From the NCBI RefSeq assembly GCF_014324365.1, contig NZ_QEIG01000008.1:434001-498000 (forward strand): a DNA stretch of 64,000 bases, read 5' to 3'. This document shows, one piece after another, positions 46,831 to 54,470 of the stretch (position 1 is its first letter; the number at the start of each line of letters is the position of its first letter). The notes under the pieces are model-generated. The model had not been told where the DNA came from, ran no database searches, and saw nothing but the letters and a program-made list of their open reading frames with translations. The stretch is from Algoriphagus sp. AK58 (GTDB taxonomy: Bacteria > Bacteroidota > Bacteroidia > Cytophagales > Cyclobacteriaceae). Made by a program: the position numbers and the translations under genes.

Positions 46831-47847
46831 ATGAATACAAACATGATCCATACTGATCTTTGCATCATCGGGGCTGGTCCGGTGGGGCTATTTGCTGTTT
46901 TTGAAGCAGGTCTGCTCAAAATGCGCTGCCATCTCATCGATGCACTTCCACAAATCGGGGGTCAGCTTTCTGAGATTTATCCTCAAAAACCGATCTACGA
47001 TATTCCTGGATACCCTGAAATCAAAGCTCAGGACCTAATCGATAATTTGATGGAGCAGGCTAAGCCTTTTCAGCCTACCTTCACCTTGGGAGAGCGCGTA
47101 GATCATCTGGACAAACAACCTGACGGAAGCTACATCGTCACTACCAGCGACAAAACCCATGTACATTGTAAAGTGGTCATTATTGCCGGTGGTTTGGGTT
47201 GCTTCGAACCGAGAAAACCGGTCCTAAACAACCTGGAAGAATTTGAAGGAAAGGGAATTTCTTACATGGTGAAAAACCCGGAAACCTTCCGTGACAAAAA
47301 CGTAGTAATTGCCGGAGGAGGTGACTCTGCACTTGACTGGACCATCTTCCTGGCCAAGGTTGCAAAAAGAGTAACCTTGGTTCACAGAAACGAAACCTTC
47401 CGAGGCGCCCCTGATTCGGCTTCCAAGGTCTTTGACCTCGCCAACAAAGGAAAAATTGACCTGATCCTGTCGGCCAACCTAAAAGAGGTCAACGGAAACG
47501 GAAAACTGGAAAAAGTAATTCTGGAAGATAAAAACAAGCAGGACGTCAGCATAGACGCGGATTATCTGATTCCTCTTTTCGGCCTGTCGCCTAAGCTTGG
47601 ACCTATTGCCGATTGGGGACTCAGCATAGACAAAAACGCCATCGAAGTAGATACCCGCGACTACTCCACAGGAGTGGAGCGAATCTATGCCATCGGTGAC
47701 ATCAATACCTATCCGGGAAAATTGAAACTCATCCTTTGCGGATTCCATGAGGCTGCGATCATGATGCACTCGGCATTCAAATACGTGTATCCTGATCAGA
47801 AGCTCAGCTTCAAATACACCACTGTAAACGGCGTCAACGCATTCTAA
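46831..47847 (+). CDS. Ferredoxin/flavodoxin-NADP reductase, thioredoxin-reductase-like
   Basis: 338 residues from the ATG at 46831; the frame can start at a TTG at 46816 but is less likely. FAD motif DLCIIGAGPVGLFAVFEAG, then LIDALPQIGGQLSEIYPQKP, NADP motif KNVVIAGGGDSALDWTIFLA and C-terminal IYAIGDINTYPGKLKLILCG. The CxxC of thioredoxin reductase is absent, so it is the YumC/FNR2-type enzyme. The ferredoxin gene 13 bases downstream is the likely partner. Confidence 0.92.
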   Translation: MNTNMIHTDLCIIGAGPVGLFAVFEAGLLKMRCHLIDALPQIGGQLSEIYPQKPIYDIPGYPEIKAQDLIDNLMEQAKPFQPTFTLGERVDHLDKQPDGSYIVTTSDKTHVHCKVVIIAGGLGCFEPRKPVLNNLEEFEGKGISYMVKNPETFRDKNVVIAGGGDSALDWTIFLAKVAKRVTLVHRNETFRGAPDSASKVFDLANKGKIDLILSANLKEVNGNGKLEKVILEDKNKQDVSIDADYLIPLFGLSPKLGPIADWGLSIDKNAIEVDTRDYSTGVERIYAIGDINTYPGKLKLILCGFHEAAIMMHSAFKYVYPDQKLSFKYTTVNGVNAF

Positions 47848-47860
47848 CCCCACCCCGGCC

Positions 47861-48184
47861 ATGATCAAATTCACCGTAGAAGACCAAGAAGGCAACAGAC
47901 AGGAAGTAGAAGCCCCTGCGGATATGGGCCTGAGTCTGATGGAAGTACTGAAAGCATCTGAATACCCGATTCTCGCCACCTGTGGAGGAATGGCACTATG
48001 TGCCACTTGCCATGTGGAGATTTTGGAGGGAAAAGATGGACTAGGTGACGCCACCGATGTAGAACTTGACCAACTCGAAAATCTACCGGAATATTTCCCT
48101 ACATCCCGCCTCGCCTGCCAAATCCGAATCGGAGATATCCTCGAAGGGGCTGTGGTGAAGCTGAGAGGGGAAGATGTGATGTGA
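47861..48184 (+). CDS. 2Fe-2S ferredoxin (adrenodoxin type)
   Basis: 107 residues. Cluster cysteines are in ILATCGGMALCATCHVEIL and the final one in TSRLACQIRIGD, giving the Cx5Cx2C...C pattern. The YumC-type reductase immediately upstream is the likely electron donor. Acceptor enzymes are unknown. A strong terminator follows. Confidence 0.93.
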   Translation: MIKFTVEDQEGNRQEVEAPADMGLSLMEVLKASEYPILATCGGMALCATCHVEILEGKDGLGDATDVELDQLENLPEYFPTSRLACQIRIGDILEGAVVKLRGEDVM

Positions 48185-48185
48185 G

Positions 48186-48236
48186 TATCAAGTAGCAGGT
48201 ATCAAGTGGCTAGACGCTAGACTTTAGAAGCTAGAA
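48186..48236. repeat. TATCAAGTAGC and CTAGAC/GCTAGA degenerate repeats
   Basis: TATCAAGTAGC (48186) recurs as TATCAAGTGGC (48200), followed by GCTAGAC and GCTAGA words. On the other strand TAGCTTCT matches words at about 23658 and 42910. Confidence 0.5.
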
Positions 48237-48247
48237 ACTAAAGGAAG

Positions 48248-48277
48248 AAACCACCTCTCAGCCGAGGTGGTTTTTTT
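48248..48277. terminator. Bidirectional intrinsic terminator
   Basis: Stem AAACCACCTC and GAGGTGGTTT with a 6-base loop, followed by a T run. It serves ferredoxin and the converging lipoprotein gene ending at 48284. Confidence 0.88.
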
Positions 48278-48283
48278 GTTTGT

Positions 48284-48856
48284 TTAATTTGAAAAAACAT
48301 TAAATGGACCCTCATAGCCAAACAAGTAGGTCAATTCAGTTTCCACATATTCTTTGGAAAAAAAGTCATACAACTGCTGGTAAGTCACCATCCGAATGGA
48401 TTTATCGTCTGGAAAATACTCTAAGCTCCTTATCTCAAATTCGAAATCAATTTGTTTTGGGTTATTTGACCAAATTCCCCGATCCCCGAAAAAATTCAAA
48501 TCCAGCTCGCCATTTTCTTTGAGCACCACAATTCTCCTGTTGAACCCACATCCCGTGATAATTTCCACCTCATTTGTAATTTTATCCCTAAGCTCCGAAA
48601 ATGTGAACGTTTTAAAATCCATAACCGGGGTTTGTCTATTCAACCGCCATTCAATAGAAAATCCCCCTTTACCGCACACAGAAAAATTAGTTATATGCTC
48701 GGTGGTTTGCTCACCTGAATTCATAAAATCTACCGGAATGGAGGTGGTTATGGACTCTAAAATATATACACCATATGGACCGTCAGGCTTTTCCTCTTCC
48801 TTACATCCAAGCAGAAAAAATAAGACAAGACCAAAAAGAGCAGCAGTTTTTCTCAT
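48284..48856 (-). CDS. Predicted lipoprotein
   Basis: 190 residues. The signal peptide (TAALFGLVLFFLLGCKEEE) ends in a lipobox cysteine. The mature part is beta-rich with no recognised motif; LTYLFGYEGPFNVFSN forms the C-terminus. It is a probable envelope protein and stands alone. Confidence 0.78.
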   Translation of the reverse strand: MRKTAALFGLVLFFLLGCKEEEKPDGPYGVYILESITTSIPVDFMNSGEQTTEHITNFSVCGKGGFSIEWRLNRQTPVMDFKTFTFSELRDKITNEVEIITGCGFNRRIVVLKENGELDLNFFGDRGIWSNNPKQIDFEFEIRSLEYFPDDKSIRMVTYQQLYDFFSKEYVETELTYLFGYEGPFNVFSN

Positions 48857-49008
48857 ACCTAAATCTAACTATTAATTAGGTTGATTTAGTTGTTTGAGTT
48901 AGCAAAAATCACAAACTCCGTTTCTGATGCTTTAAATCCAGCCTCTTGTTTATAAGTTGTTTTTATTTTTTTATGAGTAATTTAAAAATGGTTTATCCCA
49001 TTAAACAT

Positions 49009-49455
49009 ATGAAAACACTCATCTGGATTGTCCTCTTGGTTCCCTCTATTGCTTTCTCCCAAATCAAACCCGGACAAAAAGACGATGTCGTAAAAATTCA
49101 TCATTTGATCAATCATTATGCGGAGGCCCGAGAAAACCAGGACACTGTCTTGCTCAAAAGCATCTTGACCGAGGATGTAGATCAGTTGGTCTCCTCCGGG
49201 GAATGGAGAACAGGCATCCGTGAAGCCGTGGATGGGATGCTGAGAAGTTCTACTTCCAATCCCGGAACCCGCACACTGGAAGTAGAAAAAATCAGATTCC
49301 TGAGCGATGACATTGCTTTGGTGGATTGCCGCTATGTGATTAAAAATCCCAGCGGGGAGTCTCGGAATATGTGGAGCAGCTTTACGGTGGTTTTTAAAAA
49401 AAGAGATTGGAAAATTGCCGCTATCAGAAACATGAATCCCAGCGGAGGGAATTAA
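49009..49455 (+). CDS. Secreted NTF2-like (SgcJ/DUF4440-type) protein
   Basis: 148 residues from the ATG at 49009; 21 extra residues upstream precede the real signal peptide. A Sec signal (TLIWIVLLVPSIAFSQ) is followed by an NTF2-like fold: IHHLINHYAEARENQDTVLL, TEDVDQLVSSGEWRTG and MWSSFTVVFKKRDWKIAAIR. Such SnoaL/SgcJ-type proteins bind small ligands or act as isomerase/hydrolase-like enzymes. Function unknown. Confidence 0.8.
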   Translation: MKTLIWIVLLVPSIAFSQIKPGQKDDVVKIHHLINHYAEARENQDTVLLKSILTEDVDQLVSSGEWRTGIREAVDGMLRSSTSNPGTRTLEVEKIRFLSDDIALVDCRYVIKNPSGESRNMWSSFTVVFKKRDWKIAAIRNMNPSGGN

Positions 49456-49586
49456 TGGTATGCCTTAATCTTTTGATTTCATTTTTTTTAGGAGTATTTT
49501 TTAGTTAAGCGAAGTCCAGAGATCACTTCAAAAACGGGGCGCATCTGAAAAGCCTAACGAGTAGGTCAAATCAAAAATTTCCAAAA

Positions 49587-49859
49587 ATGCCAAAGTATAT
49601 CATCGAGCTCGAGATACTCGGAGCGGGGAATCTTATCCCTAAGCAGTGGAAATGAATCTCTCAAACTTCCTGCGAGGTTCTAAGCAATCTGGGCCCGCAA
49701 ATCCAATGGCTTCACAGCTACGTCACAGGAGACAAAATCTATTGTGTAAACATCGCCCCCAACAAAAACTTGGTCAAAGAACATGCAAAAAAGGGTGGTT
49801 TTCCTGCCAATTCTTTGGGAGAGGTCAAAACAATCATTGAACCGACAACTGCAGAATAA
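49587..49859 (+). pseudogene. DUF4242 gene with an in-frame TGA
   Basis: Reading from the ATG at 49587 gives MPKYIIELEILGAGNLIPKQ, then TGA at 49653-49655. The same frame continues with SQTSCEVLSNLGPQIQWLHS, YVTGDKIYCVNIAPNKN and GGFPANSLGEVKTIIEPTTA to a TAA at 49857. That is a full-length 90-codon DUF4242 protein with one nonsense codon at codon 23. No frameshift is needed. DUF4242 proteins are small cytosolic, nickel-ligand-like or unknown. Broken gene, sequencing error, or readthrough are all possible; mutation is most likely. Confidence 0.8.
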
Positions 49860-50272
49860 ATCCTTTTAAGTAAGAAAAGAAGTGCAGCTATTCCCTACAC
49901 TTGTCTTGCTTAACTTGAACAATTCAAAAAAGGAATTTAAAGTCTATCGGCTTCTGTTTAATTCTCAGAGGCTTATCGCTATGAGGATATTTTCTTACAA
50001 TTGGCTTGAAAGAGAACAAGGAAAAACATGAATGATTAGGTCTGGTGCTCAAATCGGTATGGGAAAGATGCTCAGAAAAAGTCTAGTTCTACCTTTGGAA
50101 TCCTGAACCGTCACCGTCGGAACAAACAAAGCCCAACCTTTTCAAAAAATACCCAGTAGTGGGTATTTTTTGACCATTTTTTCAACGGAACTTTAGCCTT
50201 ACCAAACAAAAGCCTGGATTTGAATCACCCTTCAAATCGATTACGATTCTAATTATCCAAATTAGATGTATC
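49860..50272. other. Intergenic region with a strong palindrome
   Basis: 413 bases with no gene that I can support. It holds the 50142-50173 hairpin and about 100 bases of upstream sequence for the next gene. 49456-49586, before the pseudogene, is also empty. Confidence 0.5.
50142..50173. terminator. Perfect 14-bp hairpin with A and T flanks
   Basis: TCAAAAAATACCCA and TGGGTATTTTTTGA with a GTAG loop. It could terminate in both directions. It lies 100 bases before the next rightward gene and far from any upstream gene end, so a regulatory or attenuator role is also possible. Confidence 0.65.
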
Positions 50273-50674
50273 ATGACCACTCCCATCACCTCCACCCATG
50301 AATCTCATTCCGTCTTTGGACAGATCGAAATTCAATCCTTCAGTGTCCATTTCAATATCATAGCTAGAAGGGACCATTTGGGGCATCATACCCCAGAAAT
50401 ATTTCACCAAATGTTCTTATCTGGAAAAAACCTCAACGGCCACGACTTTACCAAGGTGGATATGAGATTCCGGGAGATTAACCACATCGTAACGAACCCG
50501 GGAGGATCGGCAGACACGTTCATCATGGACATCCCCAAACCGGATTTTGGTGTTTTCGATCAGATGCTCAAGATGACTTTGGATTCGAAAGATTCCAATC
50601 CCCGAAAACTCCTTTTAGAATATTCCTCCTCCCCCAACAAATACGAATACAATGCATCTTTCATAGTCAGGTAA
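50273..50674 (+). CDS. Hypothetical protein
   Basis: 133 residues, His-rich near the start (HESHSVFG, RRDHLGHHTPEIFHQMF). It has no signal peptide or membrane helix. No family recognised. A T6SS tube protein resemblance was considered and dropped. A relatively complex beta-rich C-terminus (RKLLLEYSSSPNKYEYNASF) suggests a folded cytosolic protein. Confidence 0.55.
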   Translation: MTTPITSTHESHSVFGQIEIQSFSVHFNIIARRDHLGHHTPEIFHQMFLSGKNLNGHDFTKVDMRFREINHIVTNPGGSADTFIMDIPKPDFGVFDQMLKMTLDSKDSNPRKLLLEYSSSPNKYEYNASFIVR

Positions 50675-50749
50675 TTAAAAAAATCCATCCAAAAAGTGTA
50701 GCAAAAAAATTCCAAGAATCGTTAGTAGGTTTAAACTTTCAAAGCTACT

Positions 50750-51124
50750 ATGAAAACCCTGATTTGGATACCTGTTGTCTTTTTGATGAGTTTTAGCTGT
50801 ATGGACTCTGAAGATGTAAACAATTCTGATCTTGGCCAATTAGAATTGTTAGAAAAGGAGATCATTGCTCTTTCTGAATCTGTACCTTGCACTAACTCTA
50901 CCGAATGGAAGTTTACCCCTATGGGCAGTAAATCCTGCGGAGGCCCACTCCGTTACATAGCCTTTCACCAAAGCGTGGAAAAAAGATTTCTGGAATTGGT
51001 GGATCAATATACCTTTCAGCAACAGGAATACAACCGAAGAAATAATGCAATCTCCGATTGTATGTTGGTAGGTGCGCCACGTGCCGTCACCTGTGAAGGA
51101 GGAAAACCCATTTTTGTTTATTAA
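50750..51124 (+). CDS. Small cysteine-containing lipoprotein
   Basis: 124 residues. Signal peptide TLIWIPVVFLMSFSC ends at a lipobox cysteine. The mature part has four further cysteines (SVPCTNSTEW, KSCGGPLRY, SDCMLVG, VTCEGGKP) that could make two disulfides. No family recognised. It starts 75 bases after the preceding orphan. Confidence 0.7.
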   Translation: MKTLIWIPVVFLMSFSCMDSEDVNNSDLGQLELLEKEIIALSESVPCTNSTEWKFTPMGSKSCGGPLRYIAFHQSVEKRFLELVDQYTFQQQEYNRRNNAISDCMLVGAPRAVTCEGGKPIFVY

Positions 51125-51190
51125 ATCAAGGAAATGAGACTTTTGTCACAAAAGTTTTAAGTATTCAAATTGTATCATGGGCTTCAGATC

Positions 51191-51943
51191 ATGAAGCCCC
51201 AAATTAAACTCTCAATAACCACAGCACTTTTATGCCTTGGCCTCCTTCATCCGGTCAAGGCTCAAAAATCTACCAATCAGGCACTTTGGTATGGGTTTAC
51301 TATTGGTGCTGCGATAAATCAAAAATGGAATAACGAAACCGAACTGATGGAGCGCCATCTGATCCATCCCTTCCAGCAAAGTCAGTTTTTGATCCGAACC
51401 AAGTTTCATAATACCATTTCGGAAAGATCAAATTTTGGCTTCGGAGGCAGTATTTTCTTTTTCCATATTCCACAAACTATCCATCAATCCTCCTTTACCC
51501 TACCGGAAATACGGCCCCATGGAGAGTATAACTTCCGAACCAATTTGGGACCTTTGGATTTAGAAAACCGACTGAGAGGTGAATTAAGGTTTTTCAAAAA
51601 CACCAATGAGTCAAAAACAGAACTTCAAGAGGGTTTTCATTATGGCTCCGCTAGAATTAGATACCGCCTTCAAGCCATTTTCCCCATAGCCAAATTCTCA
51701 GATCAAAAATCCCTCAAACTGAAAGTAGCGGACGAACTTATGGCCATGGCAGGCGGGAAATTTCAGGAATTTACATTTGATCAAAACAGGATCTCTGTAG
51801 ACCTAAGTTTGAGCTTTTCTCCTTTACTAAGTCTTGATCTGGGCTACGTCAATTGGTATCAGGCCAAAATTTCCGGAGGCTACCTGGAACAGCACATTCT
51901 ACGCACCGTCATCAAACATCAGTTAAAATCATCAAAAAAATAA
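51191..51943 (+). CDS. DUF2490 family outer-membrane-type protein
   Basis: 250 residues from the ATG at 51191; a TTG at 51170 is rejected. A Sec signal peptide is followed by a beta-barrel-like DUF2490 domain with NQALWYGFTIGAAINQKWNN, MERHLIHPFQQSQFLIRTKF and LENRLRGELRFFK. Such proteins are small porin-like barrels of unknown cargo. A hairpin follows. Confidence 0.82.
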   Translation: MKPQIKLSITTALLCLGLLHPVKAQKSTNQALWYGFTIGAAINQKWNNETELMERHLIHPFQQSQFLIRTKFHNTISERSNFGFGGSIFFFHIPQTIHQSSFTLPEIRPHGEYNFRTNLGPLDLENRLRGELRFFKNTNESKTELQEGFHYGSARIRYRLQAIFPIAKFSDQKSLKLKVADELMAMAGGKFQEFTFDQNRISVDLSLSFSPLLSLDLGYVNWYQAKISGGYLEQHILRTVIKHQLKSSKK

Positions 51944-51963
51944 AAGGCCGGTTTCCCGGCCTT
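51944..51963 (-). terminator. Hairpin terminator, mainly for the leftward esterase gene
   Basis: AAGGCCGG and CCGGCCTT with a TTTC loop. In the leftward direction it is followed by a T run; the plus-strand side lacks one. Confidence 0.7.
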
Positions 51964-52028
51964 AAATGCAAACAGACGCTGTGTTAAGTTCAAATCTGTT
52001 ATACTTTTTGGGTGATCTACAACTCGGT

Positions 52029-53663
52029 TTACTTATCGTTTTTATAATACTTGTCATGAAAGACTTGCCGTGCATCATGCTGGGCTTTCACCTCTTTGGT
52101 TTCGGTATCAATGACCATCACCGGAGGATTAGCGTCACCAGCCTTTGCAGCTGACCAATTGGGGTTGTCTCCACCGTTTGGATTCCCCGTTTTCACAAAG
52201 TTGGTGAAGTAATCAAACATCGTCTTGGAGGCCTTATAATCCTCAGGTGTCCAGGCAAATTCTTTCACCAAATGAAGATTTCCCATGGCATACTCAATCT
52301 CAGCAGCGTGTCTGGCTCCGATTTGTTTTGGTGCGGGAGTTGGATTTTCAGTTCGAACTGTCCCTCCGGCCAGACCTGCCATTAGGTTTTTGTCTACCAA
52401 TGGAGGAGACAACTTACTGAACAGATAGCGATACACGGGTTGATTGCTATGATTTCGATGCAAGTCAAACCACTTCCAGGTACTGTACACAATAAATCGG
52501 TCCGAAGCCAAGTCAGTTGCGGAATATTCCACTTGCTCGGGAGTATCGTGCGCATACAATGTCAACACTTCGGTAGCCTGATCTGGATAGGCTTCTTTTA
52601 CCTTTTCAATAAAATCTTCCTTGGTGTAAGGCTTACCCTGCATAAACGCCGCACCGGGAATCTCGGCAGAGTTCCAACCCAAAAGCAATGGAACCTGAGC
52701 TTGCTCACCAGCCCGGAAGATTTCCGGAAGTGTCTTTGGCAGCAAGTACCCGTCAATCACTACAGGAAAGCCGAATCGACCGGATTCCTGATAAAGTTCA
52801 AACACGTCCTTGGCGGACATTTTTCTGGCCTCGGCCATGGATTGTACTCCTGCTTTCTCAAGAAATTCTTTTCCAGTTTGCTCTGCTTCCTTTAGAGAAA
52901 CTGGAGATAAGGTCGGATTGATCCCAGCACCGCTTTCTCCGATCGCTCCATGAATCAGATTTTTGGAAATTGGAGAAGCCATCTGATAGGAAACGGAAAT
53001 CGAACCGGCGGATTCTCCTGCAATGGTCACTTGATTGGGATTACCTCCAAAAGCAGCAATATTGTCTTTTACCCACTTCAAGGCCAAAGCCTGATCGAGT
53101 AACCCATAATTCCCGGAAGCTTTGTAAGGGGCCTCGGCACTCAGTTCAGGATGAGCCAAAAATCCAAAAATCCCCAAACGATAATTTACAGTCACGACCA
53201 CCACGCCTTCTTTGGCCATGGACTCTCCGTTGTATCTTGGCTCAGACGCGTCTCCTGCCACAAAACCTCCGCCATAGAAATAGACCAAAACCGGAAGATC
53301 CTTACTGTTTCGCTTTGCCGGAGTCCACACATTCAGGTAAAGACAATCCTCTGAAACCCCATCCGACCAAGAATTCATATCCCCAAACACAAGACCCTGA
53401 ACAGGTCTGGCGCTAAACTTTTTGGTCATTTTTACTCCAGACCAGTTTTCAGCCGGGACTGGAGCTTTCCAACGCAACTCTCCCACTGGGGGCTTGGCAA
53501 AGGGTATCCCAAAATAGGTCGAAATCCCATTGGTCACGTTGTAATTTCCCTCGATGATTCCGTTTTGGATCTTTGTCTGCACGGGCATAAAGTTATTGCT
53601 TTGAGCATACACCATTGAAGTACAGAAGCATAGCCATATCCAGCCAAGTAAATACACTTTCAT
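52029..53663 (-). CDS. Exported type B carboxylesterase
   Basis: 544 residues with a Sec signal peptide (WIWLCFCTSMVYAQ). Carboxylesterase features: EDCLYLNVWTPAKRNSKDLP, VYFYGGGFVAGDASEP (oxyanion), the nucleophile serine in VTIAGESAGSISVSY, and a late HAAEIEYAMGN with the catalytic His. Hydrolyses esters of unknown nature. It is divergent from the Nudix regulator and separated by an inverted repeat. Confidence 0.92.
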   Translation of the reverse strand: MKVYLLGWIWLCFCTSMVYAQSNNFMPVQTKIQNGIIEGNYNVTNGISTYFGIPFAKPPVGELRWKAPVPAENWSGVKMTKKFSARPVQGLVFGDMNSWSDGVSEDCLYLNVWTPAKRNSKDLPVLVYFYGGGFVAGDASEPRYNGESMAKEGVVVVTVNYRLGIFGFLAHPELSAEAPYKASGNYGLLDQALALKWVKDNIAAFGGNPNQVTIAGESAGSISVSYQMASPISKNLIHGAIGESGAGINPTLSPVSLKEAEQTGKEFLEKAGVQSMAEARKMSAKDVFELYQESGRFGFPVVIDGYLLPKTLPEIFRAGEQAQVPLLLGWNSAEIPGAAFMQGKPYTKEDFIEKVKEAYPDQATEVLTLYAHDTPEQVEYSATDLASDRFIVYSTWKWFDLHRNHSNQPVYRYLFSKLSPPLVDKNLMAGLAGGTVRTENPTPAPKQIGARHAAEIEYAMGNLHLVKEFAWTPEDYKASKTMFDYFTNFVKTGNPNGGDNPNWSAAKAGDANPPVMVIDTETKEVKAQHDARQVFHDKYYKNDK

Positions 53664-53685
53664 GAAAAGTAGGTTTGCAGAAATC

Positions 53686-53708
53686 TATTGTTTCATTCTG
53701 AGACAATA
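53686..53708. promoter_or_regulatory. Candidate operator in the divergent esterase/regulator promoter
   Basis: TATTGTTTC and GAGACAATA, 9-bp arms with one G-T mismatch and a 5-base centre (ATTCT). It lies 23 bases before the leftward esterase start and 55 before the Nudix regulator start, as expected for an autoregulated NrtR-type repressor site. Confidence 0.6.
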
Positions 53709-53762
53709 TTAATTGCTTCTCCGGAAAAATCCTATTTACTTAGATCAGAATTAGAACCCAAC

Positions 53763-54467
53763 ATGCCTAATCAAGAAGTTTCTCCGTACATTCCTCATAT
53801 CGCATACGACTCAGTGGTTTTTGGATTCTCCAAAGGAAAACTCAAAATCCTGCTGATGGAATATCATGCCACCGGCTGGTTTGCTCTACCTGGTGGATTT
53901 GTCAGAAAATCCGAAAACCTGGAAGATGCCGTTAAACGAGGACTTTTTGAACGCACGGGTTTGAAGGAAATCTACCTTGAGCAGTTTCACACCTTTGGGG
54001 ATATCACCCGATTTCAGCCTGAAGTGATGCGGAGGATTTTGGAGGCCAACGGACATTTGATTCCGGAAAATTATTGGATGCTGGATCGGTTTTTCTCCAT
54101 CGCCTATTATGCGCTTATCGATTATGAAAAAGTAACCTTGACGCCGGATGCACTCTCTGATTCTATTGCCTGGTATGAGATTGACAAGCTTCCGGAGTTG
54201 ATTCTCGATCATGGAAAAATCGTTGAAAAGGCACTTCAAACTCTAAGAGAAAACCTGGATCGCAAATTGATCGGAGGCAATCTTCTCCCCGAGCGGTTCA
54301 CCATGAATGAACTTCAGGCCGTGTATGAGGCGATTTTGGGACAAAAGCTCCGTCGCACCAGCTTTCAGCGGAAAATGCTCAGTCTGGACATTCTTGATCG
54401 ACACGAAAAGCTTTTCACCGGCAAAAGCCACAAAGCTCCTTATCTCTACAGCTTCAAGACCAATTAA
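53763..54467 (+). CDS. NrtR-like Nudix-domain transcriptional regulator
   Basis: 234 residues from the ATG at 53763. The N-terminal Nudix fold (about 1-145) has LPGGFVRKSENLEDAVKRGL then FERTGL, in which the canonical REUXEE is changed to RGLFER, so catalysis is probably lost and ligand sensing kept. The C-terminal part (about 155-234) is a winged helix: RFTMNELQAVYEAILGQKLR and RTSFQRKMLSLDILDRH. Related Nudix-fold repressors (NrtR, AraR) control NAD or sugar genes. Its targets are likely the two flanking esterase operons. Confidence 0.88.
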   Translation: MPNQEVSPYIPHIAYDSVVFGFSKGKLKILLMEYHATGWFALPGGFVRKSENLEDAVKRGLFERTGLKEIYLEQFHTFGDITRFQPEVMRRILEANGHLIPENYWMLDRFFSIAYYALIDYEKVTLTPDALSDSIAWYEIDKLPELILDHGKIVEKALQTLRENLDRKLIGGNLLPERFTMNELQAVYEAILGQKLRRTSFQRKMLSLDILDRHEKLFTGKSHKAPYLYSFKTN

Positions 54468-54470
54468 CCC

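Noticed and set aside
49653-49655. TGA as selenocysteine or recoding site
   Set aside because: No selenocysteine-like context or hairpin was seen just after it, the family has no Cys there, and TGA is a normal stop elsewhere in the window.
49646-49840. 64-residue rightward frame over the DUF4242 gene
   Set aside because: It is in a different frame from the DUF4242 reading, which carries the conserved family words.
50273-50674. Type VI secretion tube protein (Hcp/TssD)
   Set aside because: Length is similar but the Bacteroidota TssD pattern is not visible.
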